Shown in pieces: positions 53,508 to 61,887 of a DNA stretch of 64,000 nucleotides (positions within the stretch are counted from its first letter, which is position 1; each line of letters starts with the position of its first letter). The translations under genes and the position numbers were made by a program. Source of the stretch: Phocaeicola plebeius DSM 17135. Its GTDB lineage: Bacteria; Bacteroidota; Bacteroidia; Bacteroidales; Bacteroidaceae. The notes under the pieces are model-generated. The model was not told where the DNA came from, ran no database searches, and saw only the letters and a program-made list of their open reading frames with translations. The stretch covers positions 1-64,000 of the forward strand of contig NZ_DS990129.1 in the NCBI RefSeq assembly GCF_000187895.1, given 5' to 3'.

Positions 53508-55349
53508 ATGAAAGAATTCTTCCAACTCATGCGGCGGTTTGTATCGCCCTACAAGAAATATGTCTGCTGGGCTGTTCTTCTGAATATCCTTTCGGCGATT
53601 TTCAATGTATTTTCTTTTTCTCTTTTAATTCCTATTCTGAACATTCTCTTCAAAACGAATGCACAGGAAAAAGTGTATCAGTACATGGATTGGGAATGGT
53701 CGGTCGATTCATTGAAGGAAACTGCTATAAATAATTTTTACTATTATGTAAATCAATTGATAGACAGTTTTGGGCCATCGACCACATTGTTGCTTTTGGG
53801 ATTGTTTTTGGCAGGCATGACTTTTCTGAAAACAGCTTGTTACTTTGGCTCCACGGCTGTAATGGTTCCTTTGCGAACAGGCATTGTGCGGGATATACGT
53901 ACAATGGTATACACAAAAGTCACTTATCTTCCTTTAGGCTTCTTTTCAGAAGAAAGAAAAGGAGATATTATTGCCCGAATGAGTGGAGATGTGGCAGAAA
54001 TTGAAAACTCCATCACCAGTTCACTGGACATGCTGTTGAAAAACCCCATTCTGATCATTTCTTATTTCACAACTCTGATGATTATCAGCTGGCAGCTGAC
54101 TTTGTTTACTATCCTCGTATTGCCTACCATGGGATGGTTAATGGGAAAAATCGGCAGGAAACTGAAAAGACAATCGCTTGATGCACAGGAAAAATGGGGA
54201 GAAACCATGTCGCAACTGGAGGAAACCCTGGGCGGTCTGCGGGTCATCAAAGCCTTTACCGCTGAAGAGAAGATGATTAATCGCTTCAATAAATGCAGTA
54301 ATGAATATCGTGATGCAACCAGTCGGGTATCCATCCGTCAGGCTATGGCACACCCGATGAGCGAATTTCTGGGTACAGTGCTTATTGTTTTTGTGCTATG
54401 GTTTGGAGGTTCATTGATTTTAGGAAACAATTCTTCCATTGATGCTTCTACTTTTATCTATTATATGGTGATACTTTATAGTATCATCAACCCGCTGAAG
54501 GATTTCTCAAAGGCCAGCTATATGATTCCAAGAGGATTAGCTTCTATGGAACGTGTGGACAAGATTCTAAAAGCGCCTAACAACATTGTAGAAAAAGAGC
54601 AACCGCAACATCTTTCTTCATTGAACAAAGACATTCAGTTCAACCATATCACATTCAGCTACAACGGCCAGACACAGGTGTTGAATGACATTAATCTCCG
54701 TATCAAAAAAGGAGAAACAATTGCGCTGGTGGGACAAAGCGGCTCCGGTAAATCAACTCTGGTAGACTTACTGCCTCGATTCCACGACGTACAAGGAGGA
54801 GAGATTCTAATTGACGGAGTAAATATAAAGGATGTATCTATCAGCGACCTTCGTTCACTTATCGGATATGTGAACCAGGAAGCCATCCTATTTAATGATA
54901 GTTTCTACAACAATATCACTTTCGGTGTAGAGAATGCCACTAAAGAGCAAGTGATAGAAGCTGCCAAGATTGCCAATGCCCATGATTTTATTATGGAATC
55001 GGAACAAGGATACGATACCAACATCGGTGACCGGGGATGCCGCCTTTCTGGAGGACAACGCCAGCGTATATCCATCGCACGGGCTATTCTAAAGAATCCG
55101 GCTATCTTAATATTGGACGAAGCTACTTCGGCACTTGATACGGAAAGTGAACGTTTGGTACAAGAAGCTTTGGAACGCTTGATGAAAACCAGAACGACTA
55201 TTGCTATTGCACACCGTCTGTCGACCATCAAAAATGCCAACCAGATTTATGTGTTGTATGAAGGAAAGATTGTAGAAAACGGAAAACATGAAGAACTGCT
55301 TGCACAGAACGGATACTACAAACGTTTGAATGACATGCAGGCACTATAA
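53508..55349 (+). CDS. ABC transporter, fused permease-ATPase (MsbA-like)
   Basis: The 613-residue half-transporter (start MKEFFQLMRRFV) has a six-helix exporter membrane domain over about 15-330 and an ATPase domain from about 360. IALVGQSGSGKSTLVDLL is Walker A, RLSGGQRQRISIARAIL the signature, ILILDEATSALD Walker B and IAIAHRLSTI the H-loop. It would work as a homodimer. Beside an LpxL-type acyltransferase and many LPS glycosyltransferases, flipping of lipid A-core is the likely role; drug or lipid export is the alternative. Confidence 0.88.
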   Translation: MKEFFQLMRRFVSPYKKYVCWAVLLNILSAIFNVFSFSLLIPILNILFKTNAQEKVYQYMDWEWSVDSLKETAINNFYYYVNQLIDSFGPSTTLLLLGLFLAGMTFLKTACYFGSTAVMVPLRTGIVRDIRTMVYTKVTYLPLGFFSEERKGDIIARMSGDVAEIENSITSSLDMLLKNPILIISYFTTLMIISWQLTLFTILVLPTMGWLMGKIGRKLKRQSLDAQEKWGETMSQLEETLGGLRVIKAFTAEEKMINRFNKCSNEYRDATSRVSIRQAMAHPMSEFLGTVLIVFVLWFGGSLILGNNSSIDASTFIYYMVILYSIINPLKDFSKASYMIPRGLASMERVDKILKAPNNIVEKEQPQHLSSLNKDIQFNHITFSYNGQTQVLNDINLRIKKGETIALVGQSGSGKSTLVDLLPRFHDVQGGEILIDGVNIKDVSISDLRSLIGYVNQEAILFNDSFYNNITFGVENATKEQVIEAAKIANAHDFIMESEQGYDTNIGDRGCRLSGGQRQRISIARAILKNPAILILDEATSALDTESERLVQEALERLMKTRTTIAIAHRLSTIKNANQIYVLYEGKIVENGKHEELLAQNGYYKRLNDMQAL

Positions 55350-55357
55350 TAAAAACA

Positions 55358-55408
55358 AACGGCTTTAAAGGAATTGTAAACACCCTTTAAAGCCGTTTGA
55401 GTTTTTAT
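55358..55408. terminator. Bidirectional terminator between the ABC exporter and GT2
   Basis: AAACGGCTTTAAAGG (55358-55372) and CCTTTAAAGCCGTTT (55385-55399) pair perfectly; T-rich tracts follow on both strands. Confidence 0.82.
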
Positions 55409-55418
55409 TCTTATAATT

Positions 55419-56315
55419 CTAATATCTTCCTAACTTCTCGTGGATTCCATCACGGTAAGCTTGCCAGAATTTGGCTACGTCATTCAGTGTATACACGTTC
55501 TTAAACGGGCAAGTGAATAAAGCTACCAGCAAATACCCCAGCATTCCATTGAAACCACGCAGATATTTCACCCACCAGTTACGTCCATAATGATGATTCA
55601 AATAAGTGGAATTACGTACCTGATAAAAACGTTTCCATTTTTTCTTCTGGCTTCTCTCCTCCCAGTTATCATTTGAAAAGAACTTCTCCTTATCCATCAA
55701 GGCTGAGGGAATATATAGAATCCGGAAGCCTGCCAATACTGCACGCAGACAGTAATCAGTATCGTCACAGAAAATAAACAGCTCTTTATTAGGCAACCCT
55801 ATTTCTGCAACGGCCTTACGGCTTATACACAGTCCTTCAAAAGCTGTGCCACAAATATCCACCGGGCCATTAACCACCTGCTTCTTCAGTTTCTGCTGAT
55901 ACATGGAAGCAAACGGATTGCTCAGGTTTACCTTTTGAAAGTCATTGGTAAAAATCTGTCCTTCCATCAAACGACGAGGAGCAAGAATTCCTACCCCTGG
56001 TTCATGGGTATAAGGCAACAGATGCTCCATACAGTCCGGACGAGGAAACACATCATCGTCCATGCACCAGATCCAGTCGGCACCTGCCTGATAAGCGTAC
56101 TGAATGCCTCGATAAAAACCTCCTGACCCACCAACATTTTCCTGATGAATAACGGTCAAGTCTTCCTGTTCGTCCAACCATGCTCCAGTTCCATCCGTAC
56201 TGCCGTTATTCACAACAACTATGGAGGAAACAGGAGTATTCAAGCGTAAGCAAGCAATGTTACGCTTCAACAACTCTCTCCGGTTATAGGTTACTACTAC
56301 AGCTATTATATTCAT
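55419..56315 (-). CDS. Glycosyltransferase family 2 (galactofuranosyl/rhamnosyl-type)
   Basis: The 298-residue protein begins MNIIAVVVTYNRRELLKRNI. It has SIVVVNNGSTDGTGAWL, the NVGGSGGFYRGI motif and WIWCMDDDVFPRPD with a DDD metal site. The NVGGSGGF signature is seen in rhamnosyl- and galactofuranosyl-transferases of GT2. The latter would fit the glf-like remnant at the head of this operon, but that is only a suggestion. It is the last gene of the minus-strand run, 9 bp after the kinase. Confidence 0.87.
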   Translation of the reverse strand: MNIIAVVVTYNRRELLKRNIACLRLNTPVSSIVVVNNGSTDGTGAWLDEQEDLTVIHQENVGGSGGFYRGIQYAYQAGADWIWCMDDDVFPRPDCMEHLLPYTHEPGVGILAPRRLMEGQIFTNDFQKVNLSNPFASMYQQKLKKQVVNGPVDICGTAFEGLCISRKAVAEIGLPNKELFIFCDDTDYCLRAVLAGFRILYIPSALMDKEKFFSNDNWEERSQKKKWKRFYQVRNSTYLNHHYGRNWWVKYLRGFNGMLGYLLVALFTCPFKNVYTLNDVAKFWQAYRDGIHEKLGRY

Positions 56316-56324
56316 ACCCTCTAG

Positions 56325-57065
56325 TTAATAAAGACCATCAATCTTTCCAGGCTGAGTACTCCGATAAGCCACCATCAGCTTGTAACACTCGTCGGCATCA
56401 AAGCCACGTTCTTTAGCGTATGCTTCAGCCAACACCTTATGCATGTGAGGAGTGGCAGGAAGGCGCTCCAGATTCTTACAACCCGCTTTCATATCCAACG
56501 GTCCAATGTCCATGCGGTTCAAATCAACAATTTCTATTTTTATGCCTTCTGCTGTTTGAGCAAACAAGATATTTCCTCTACCATAGTCTTTATGAGCATA
56601 GCCGTGATTATGCAACTGAGCCGTTACATGACCTACTGCACGAAGCACATCATCCTCATACTCAAATTTATGTTTGAACAATTCCTCATAAGTATACGGA
56701 CAATCGGATGCATACGTTACATAATAACTTCGGTCGAACATCAATCCTTTACGGATATTCAAATAGCCGACGGGACGAGGAGTACCCACACCAATATCCA
56801 ATAACATCTGGGCATGTTCAAAAGAACGTTTGGCTTTTGAAGGACGAAACACCCCATACACCCAACGATTGATTATATTCGGAGTACGAAAAGATTTTAC
56901 TACAAGTACGTTTCCATTATAGGTAATTTTTCTCAATTCATTTCTACCTTTATGTATGATGGTACCCTCTCCCTTCTCAAAACGATCCGGAATAGAAAGC
57001 ATGAAATCCCTAAATGATTCACATTCGGGACTTAATACCAAAGTCTGATGATTAAAGAAACTCAT
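56325..57065 (-). CDS. Lipopolysaccharide kinase (Kdo/WaaP family)
   Basis: The 246-residue protein kinase-like enzyme has NVLVVKSFRTP with the ATP-anchoring Lys and YAHKDYGRGNILF, an HxD...N catalytic loop. IEIVDLNRMDIG follows, with the metal-binding Asp. This pattern marks the InaA/KdkA/WaaP group that phosphorylates Kdo or heptose in the inner core. It sits between two GT2 genes in one operon (12 and 9 bp gaps). Kdo as target is likely because Bacteroides lipid A carries a phosphorylated Kdo. Confidence 0.85.
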   Translation of the reverse strand: MSFFNHQTLVLSPECESFRDFMLSIPDRFEKGEGTIIHKGRNELRKITYNGNVLVVKSFRTPNIINRWVYGVFRPSKAKRSFEHAQMLLDIGVGTPRPVGYLNIRKGLMFDRSYYVTYASDCPYTYEELFKHKFEYEDDVLRAVGHVTAQLHNHGYAHKDYGRGNILFAQTAEGIKIEIVDLNRMDIGPLDMKAGCKNLERLPATPHMHKVLAEAYAKERGFDADECYKLMVAYRSTQPGKIDGLY

Positions 57066-57077
57066 AAATCGTATTAA

Positions 57078-57794
57078 CTAAATCTTATCCAATCCCTTTG
57101 TAAACTTCAACCAATAATATTTCAAAGGATTCTTGTATTTCAGCTGTTTCCATGGACGACTTCCATGAGGACGATGCCAGACAGGCAAGACTGTAAACAA
57201 ATAATTCTGGAACCCCTTCCTTAAAGCCTCATGAGAAATCGTTACATCATACCAATTCTTCGTAGCATCCAGTTGGTGAAAATCAAATTCTTTCAAGAAC
57301 CTCAATGTCAACAGAGAGCAACAAAAACTACAATGTTTCTTTTCCGCATAGATTTTATTCTCATTTCCCTTGGCATGCAGATAAGGGTAATTTATTTCTC
57401 CAGATTCATCCGTAGTCACAGCTGCTGCAATAGCACAATCAGGGCGCGCCAAAGCTCCATCAAACAAATCTTGCAAGGTATTCTTTTTCACCACCACATC
57501 CGATTCTACAATCAACAAACCAGCTTCTGCCTCAATCGCTTCCTTCTGAGCCATCTGCAACACCAATAAATAATTAGGTGAAGGATGATCTGTCAAATCA
57601 GACAGATTAACTAATCGAAAGCCCAATTGCTTTGAACTTTCCTCCAGAATTTTTGTATTCTCCTCCGTACTAAAATCATTATATACCGTATAAGTATAAG
57701 GAACTTTTATCTCGGAATCCAAAATAGCTTTTACTGTTTCTAAAGTAAACTCTATAGAATCCTTAACCGGAGTAATGATATGCAGACTTTTCAT
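57078..57794 (-). CDS. Glycosyltransferase family 2-like protein
   Basis: The 238-residue protein opens MKSLHIITPVKDSIEFTLET with a GT-A nucleotide-binding start. YTYTVYNDFSTEENTKIL and LLIVESDVVVKKN (acidic metal site ESD) follow. It is short for GT2 but still contains the catalytic-domain core. It is encoded 23 bp after the 28-codon glf-like ORF and 12 bp before the LPS kinase, so a role in LPS core assembly is inferred. Donor and acceptor are unknown. Confidence 0.8.
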   Translation of the reverse strand: MKSLHIITPVKDSIEFTLETVKAILDSEIKVPYTYTVYNDFSTEENTKILEESSKQLGFRLVNLSDLTDHPSPNYLLVLQMAQKEAIEAEAGLLIVESDVVVKKNTLQDLFDGALARPDCAIAAAVTTDESGEINYPYLHAKGNENKIYAEKKHCSFCCSLLTLRFLKEFDFHQLDATKNWYDVTISHEALRKGFQNYLFTVLPVWHRPHGSRPWKQLKYKNPLKYYWLKFTKGLDKI

Positions 57795-57817
57795 GCTATT
57801 TATTCATTTACAGATTC

Positions 57818-57904
57818 TTATTTCATTAAATTCAATACTGTTTCTATGGTTTCATCCATATAGGCATAAGCGCCAACAATCAGATAATCATGCTGCTGTA
57901 CCAT
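57818..57904 (-). pseudogene. 28-codon ORF, probable internally deleted glf (UDP-galactopyranose mutase) remnant
   Basis: The peptide begins MVQQHDYLIVGA, which matches the FAD-binding start of Glf and related Rossmann oxidoreductases (YDYLIVGAG). It then jumps to YAYMDETIETVLNLMK, which reads like the extreme C-terminus of the same family. A large in-frame deletion, perhaps across a shared Gly-Ala, would explain this. It has a good promoter 17 bp upstream and heads the GT2-kinase-GT2 operon. No function is expected. An unrelated small peptide is the alternative. Confidence 0.45.
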
Positions 57905-57920
57905 AATTAATCCTATTTGG

Positions 57921-57928
57921 CAAAGATA
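57921..57928 (-). promoter_or_regulatory. -7 element of the GT2-kinase-GT2 operon
   Basis: The minus strand reads TATCTTTG, 17 bp before the 28-codon ORF and about 125 bp before the first intact gene. Confidence 0.62.
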
Positions 57929-57991
57929 GGAATAAAATAAGATTTACGATGCATTGTTTATGTTTTAGTATCGCATTTCACCAAAAGTATA

Positions 57992-57999
57992 TACATTTG
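57992..57999 (+). promoter_or_regulatory. -7 element of pdxB
   Basis: TACATTTG, 39 bp before ATG 58039. It lies in a longer TTG-initiated frame that is therefore unlikely to be translated. Confidence 0.6.
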
Positions 58000-58038
58000 C
58001 AGATTCTAAAAAAGACTTTAGAACTGCATATAATAAAA

Positions 58039-59049
58039 ATGAAAGTAATCGTAGACAACAAAATACCTTACATCCGCGAAGCCATCGAGCAACTGGCGGA
58101 TGAAGTGGTCTATCTGCCTGGAAAAGCCTTCACACCGGAAGTTGTTAAAGACGCAGATGCCCTGATTATCCGCACACGGACAATCTGTAACCGGGAATTG
58201 CTGGAAGGAAGCAACGTACGGTTCATCGGGACAGCTACCATCGGCTTCGACCACATTGATACGGTATATTGCCAGCAAGCCGGGATTACCTGGAGCAATT
58301 GTCCCGGATGCAATGCAGGGGCTGTAGAACAATATCTTCACGCTGTGCTTCTGCTTCTTCAAAAAGAAAAGGGAATCAATCTCCAAGAATCTTGTTTGGG
58401 TATAATTGGTGTAGGGCATGTGGGAGAACGTATCCGGCAGATGGCACAACGTATCGGATTGAAGGTGCTGCTGAATGACCCTCCCCGGGCAGATCAAGGA
58501 GAAGAAGGCTTCTGTTCATTAGACATGCTGGCCGAACAATGTAACATCCTGACTTTTCATACACCTCTCATCCGGGAAGGAAAATACAAGACCTACCATC
58601 TGGCCGACAGTACTTTCTTTCAAAAACTACAACAGTCCCCTTATCTCATCAATACCTCACGCGGAGAAGTTGTAGATACAGAGGCACTGCTCACAGCAAT
58701 GAATAAAGGTATTGTAAAGAGTGCCGTCATTGACGTATGGGAAAACGAACCACACATCAGTCAGGAGTTGCTCGACAAGGTATTTATCGGCACACCTCAC
58801 ATTGCCGGTTATTCAGCCGACGGAAAAGCCAATGCTACCCGCATGGTATTGGAAGCATTTTGCCATTTCTTCCATAAACAGGCTGATTTTCATATTACCC
58901 TCCCCGACAATCCGAATCAAACTTTGTCGCAGGACGAGAATGTAAGGGTACTTCAACTGTATAACCCGCACAAGGACTGCGAAGAATTACGTGCACACCC
59001 GGAGCTGTTTGAACAACTGCGCGGCGACTATCATTTACGAAGGGAATAA
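58039..59049 (+). CDS. pdxB: 4-phosphoerythronate dehydrogenase
   Basis: The 336-residue D-2-hydroxyacid dehydrogenase acts in pyridoxal phosphate synthesis. It starts MKVIVDNKIPYIREAIEQL, as PdxB does. FIGTATIGFDHID and CPGCNAGAVEQY are PdxB-specific, and IIGVGHVGERI is the NAD site. The catalytic set is Arg in INTSRGEVVD, Glu in DVWENEP and His in GTPHIAGYSADGK. The C-terminal dimerisation domain is short, about as in other Bacteroidetes. It is monocistronic. Confidence 0.93.
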   Translation: MKVIVDNKIPYIREAIEQLADEVVYLPGKAFTPEVVKDADALIIRTRTICNRELLEGSNVRFIGTATIGFDHIDTVYCQQAGITWSNCPGCNAGAVEQYLHAVLLLLQKEKGINLQESCLGIIGVGHVGERIRQMAQRIGLKVLLNDPPRADQGEEGFCSLDMLAEQCNILTFHTPLIREGKYKTYHLADSTFFQKLQQSPYLINTSRGEVVDTEALLTAMNKGIVKSAVIDVWENEPHISQELLDKVFIGTPHIAGYSADGKANATRMVLEAFCHFFHKQADFHITLPDNPNQTLSQDENVRVLQLYNPHKDCEELRAHPELFEQLRGDYHLRRE

Positions 59050-59123
59050 GGCATAAAAAAACAAGTTTGCGTGCACAGAATGTATAAAAATGTGCAAAGG
59101 AAAAGCATTTATTTGCCTGAATA

Positions 59124-59155
59124 TTTGCTTAGAATCAGAAATATTTATTCCTTTG
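59124..59155 (+). promoter_or_regulatory. Probable promoter of acpP-fabF-rnc
   Basis: TTTG (59124-59127) and TTCCTTTG (59148-59155) are 20 bp apart, close to the -33/-7 pattern except for TT in place of TA at the start of the -7 element. The acpP ATG is 52 bp downstream. Confidence 0.5.
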
Positions 59156-59207
59156 CAGCGAAAAATCAATAAATTACATTATTTATAAACTTAAAAAACT
59201 TAGAATT

Positions 59208-59444
59208 ATGTCTGAAATCGCATCAAAAGTACAGAAAATTATCGTAGATAAATTGGGCGTAGAAGAATCAGAAGTAGTTGCAACTGCTAGCTTCACTAAC
59301 GACCTGGGTGCTGACTCTTTGGATACTGTAGAATTGATCATGGAATTCGAAAAAGAATTCGGAATCTCTATTCCAGACGATCAGGCAGAAAAGATCCAGA
59401 CTGTAGGTGACGCTATCTCTTACATCGAAGCTAACGCAAAATAA
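59208..59444 (+). CDS. acpP: Acyl carrier protein
   Basis: The 78-residue acidic protein carries growing fatty acyl chains. The phosphopantetheine attachment site is Ser37 in [12 protein letters not shown], followed by the helix [20 protein letters not shown]. It lies 15 bp upstream of fabF, the usual pairing. Confidence 0.97.
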   Translation: MSEIASKVQKIIVDKLGVEESEVVATASFTNDLGADSLDTVELIMEFEKEFGISIPDDQAEKIQTVGDAISYIEANAK

Positions 59445-59459
59445 TTTAATTCTACCTTT

Positions 59460-60725
59460 ATGGAATTAAAAAGAGTAGTAGTAACAGGTCTTGGTGCGTT
59501 GACTCCAGTAGGTAACACTGTTCCGGAATTCTGGAACAACCTCCTGAACGGCGTCAGCGGAGCAGGACCTATTACTCATTTTGATGCGTCAAAATTTAAG
59601 ACTCAGTTCGCTTGCGAAGTGAAGAACTTCAACGCTGCTGACCATATTGACCGTAAGGAAGCCCGTAAGATGGACCTTTACACTCAGTATGCCGTAGTTG
59701 CAGCTAAAGAAGCGGTAACTGATGCCGGTATCGACGTAGAAAAAGAAGATTTGAACAAAGTCGGAGTAATTCTCGGTGTCGGAATCGGAGGTATTCACAC
59801 TTTCGAAGAAGAAGTCGCAGGTTACGAGAAAACAAAAGATGACCTCGGACCGAAATTCAATCCGTTCTTTATTCCGAAGATGATTGCAGATATTGCATCC
59901 GGACAGATTTCTATCATGTACGGCTTCCACGGACCTAACTTCACCACAACTTCTGCATGTGCTTCATCTTCTAACGCTATAGCTGATGCATTCAACTATA
60001 TCCGTTTGGGAAAAGCCAACATCATTGTAACAGGTGGAGCCGAAGCAGCTATCTTCCCTGCAGGAGTAGGCGGCTTCAATGCCATGCATGCACTGTCTAC
60101 ACGCAATGACGACCCTGCACGTGCTTCACGTCCGTTCAGCGCCAGCCGCGATGGTTTCGTAATGGGCGAAGGTGCCGGATGTTTGATTCTTGAAGAACTG
60201 GAACACGCTAAAGCACGTGGTGCGAAGATATACGCAGAATTGGCCGGTACAGGTGCATCTGGCGACGCTTACCATTTAACAGCCTCTCATCCTGAAGGCC
60301 TGGGTGCGAAACTGGTTATGCAGAGCGCTCTGGAAGATGCCGGAATGAAACCGGAAGATATCGATTATATCAACGTACACGGAACTTCTACTCCGGTAGG
60401 CGACGTTTCTGAAGTAAAAGCCATCAAGGATTTGTTTGGCGAACATGCTTACAAACTGAACATCAGTTCTACCAAGTCTATGACTGGACACCTGTTGGGT
60501 GCAACCGGAGGTGTAGAAGCCATTGCTTGCGTACTGTCTGTAAAAAATGACATTGTACCTCCGACAATCAACCACGAAGAAGGTGACAACGATGAAAACA
60601 TCGACTATAACCTGAACTTCACTTTCAATAAGGCACAGCAGCGTACTGTACGTGCTGCATTGAGCAACACATTCGGATTTGGTGGTCACAATGCATGTGT
60701 AATCATTAAAAAATACACTGAATAA
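59460..60725 (+). CDS. fabF: 3-oxoacyl-[acyl-carrier-protein] synthase II
   Basis: The 421-residue condensing enzyme elongates fatty acids with malonyl-ACP. The active-site Cys is residue 167 in TTSACASSSNAIA. The two His residues are in NVHGTSTPVGD and KSMTGHLLGATGG, and the gating loop is in TFGFGGHNAC. Length and motifs are typical of FabF. It is preceded by acpP and followed after 3 bp by rnc. Confidence 0.96.
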   Translation: MELKRVVVTGLGALTPVGNTVPEFWNNLLNGVSGAGPITHFDASKFKTQFACEVKNFNAADHIDRKEARKMDLYTQYAVVAAKEAVTDAGIDVEKEDLNKVGVILGVGIGGIHTFEEEVAGYEKTKDDLGPKFNPFFIPKMIADIASGQISIMYGFHGPNFTTTSACASSSNAIADAFNYIRLGKANIIVTGGAEAAIFPAGVGGFNAMHALSTRNDDPARASRPFSASRDGFVMGEGAGCLILEELEHAKARGAKIYAELAGTGASGDAYHLTASHPEGLGAKLVMQSALEDAGMKPEDIDYINVHGTSTPVGDVSEVKAIKDLFGEHAYKLNISSTKSMTGHLLGATGGVEAIACVLSVKNDIVPPTINHEEGDNDENIDYNLNFTFNKAQQRTVRAALSNTFGFGGHNACVIIKKYTE

Positions 60726-60728
60726 ACT

Positions 60729-61748
60729 GTGTTTAGCAATATACTAGATGAGATAAGACTTCTTTTTCGAAAGGATAAGGAGTCTTATCTTTGTTTTTAT
60801 AAGATACTGGGATTTTATCCGCGAAACATCGAAATCTACCAGCAGGCCCTCCTGCACAAATCGTCTTCGGTAAAAGCTAAAGGCAGACTATTGAACAATG
60901 AACGCCTGGAGTTCTTAGGAGATGCCATACTGGATGCAGTAGTGGCCGACATTGTGTACAAACGGTTTGAGGGGAAGAGAGAGGGATTTCTGACCAATAC
61001 ACGTTCTAAAATCGTACAACGAGAAACATTGAACCAGATTGCCGTAAAAATCGGACTGGACAAGCTGATAAAATACACCACACGGCAGTCGTCACACAAC
61101 AGCTATATGTGTGGAAATGCCTTTGAAGCGCTTGTGGGAGCCATTTATCTGGACCGTGGGTACGCCACCTGCAAGTTCTTCATGGAAGAGCGCATTATCA
61201 AGCCCTACCTGAATCTGGAGAAACTGTCGCGGAAGGAAGTCAACTTCAAGTCGAAACTGATTGAATGGGGACAGAAAAACAAGTTCCTCATTGAATTCAA
61301 CCTACTGGAGCAGACGGTCGACGAGCAACAGAATCCTGTCTTTGAAACACAGGTCGTGGTAGAACAGATTCCCGCCGGGCAAGGTAAAGGATATTCCAAG
61401 AAAGAATCACAGCAGGAAGCTGCTCATGAAACCTTGAACAAGATCAAAAATGACCCGCAATTCATTGACGCGATTTTTGCAGAAAAAGCCGCACGAGAGC
61501 AAGCTGCTGTAGAAGAGAATCCGACTTCAACTGACGCAACCGATGCATTGACTACAGAAGCAGAAACTCTTCCCGCACAAGCAGACGAGCAGAACCCGGA
61601 ATCTTTTGATACAGAAGTGAAAGAAGAAATTGCTGTTACTGAGAAGTACGATGACGTGGAGCGAATTATTGCCGAAGCAGAAGAAGCGGCATTCCAGCTT
61701 ACAGAAGAGACAGGAACAGACAGTGAAGAAACAAAAATTACTACGTAG
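60729..61748 (+). CDS. rnc: Ribonuclease III with an acidic C-terminal extension
   Basis: The 339-residue enzyme cleaves double-stranded RNA in rRNA and mRNA processing. It starts at GTG 60729, 3 bp after fabF; the sequence from the first residues (LDEIRLLFRKDKESYLCFYKILG) is family-like, supporting the GTG. NNERLEFLGDAILDAVVADI is the catalytic signature, and the second acidic site is in GNAFEALVGAIYLD. The dsRNA-binding domain ends near residue 250 (GYSKKESQQEAAHETLNKI). An acidic Glu/Thr/Ala-rich tail of about 85 residues follows, much longer than usual. The stop lies in a 22-bp repeat array. Confidence 0.93.
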   Translation: MFSNILDEIRLLFRKDKESYLCFYKILGFYPRNIEIYQQALLHKSSSVKAKGRLLNNERLEFLGDAILDAVVADIVYKRFEGKREGFLTNTRSKIVQRETLNQIAVKIGLDKLIKYTTRQSSHNSYMCGNAFEALVGAIYLDRGYATCKFFMEERIIKPYLNLEKLSRKEVNFKSKLIEWGQKNKFLIEFNLLEQTVDEQQNPVFETQVVVEQIPAGQGKGYSKKESQQEAAHETLNKIKNDPQFIDAIFAEKAAREQAAVEENPTSTDATDALTTEAETLPAQADEQNPESFDTEVKEEIAVTEKYDDVERIIAEAEEAAFQLTEETGTDSEETKITT

Positions 61749-61820
61749 TAATCGCTTGATTACCACGTAGTAACTTCTAAATTACCTTATAGTAAATCCT
61801 CAACTACCCCGTAGTAATAG
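61733..61820. repeat. Four 22-bp tandem repeats with a palindromic core at the end of rnc
   Basis: Units ATTACTACGTAGTAAT, ATTACCACGTAGTAAC, ATTACCTTATAGTAAA and ACTACCCCGTAGTAAT, each followed by 6 bp, start 22 bp apart. The common TAG is at 61746, 61768, 61790 and 61812. The first holds a perfect 14-bp palindrome and includes the rnc stop codon. The last merges into the terminator. Confidence 0.8.
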
Positions 61821-61836
61821 TTGAGGATTTTTTGTA
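61797..61836 (+). terminator. Rho-independent terminator of rnc
   Basis: ATCCTCAACT (61797-61806) pairs with AGTTGAGGAT (61819-61828), followed by six Ts. Its loop is the fourth 22-bp repeat. Confidence 0.8.
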
Positions 61837-61887
61837 TGCCTTAGCTTGTTCCTTCCAAGAAACTCTTCAAGGAAGAAAGCTCTACAT

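Noticed and set aside
59050..59123. Small RNA upstream of acpP
   Set aside because: Only weak inverted repeats (TGCAC/GTGCA-like) and no promoter-terminator pair.
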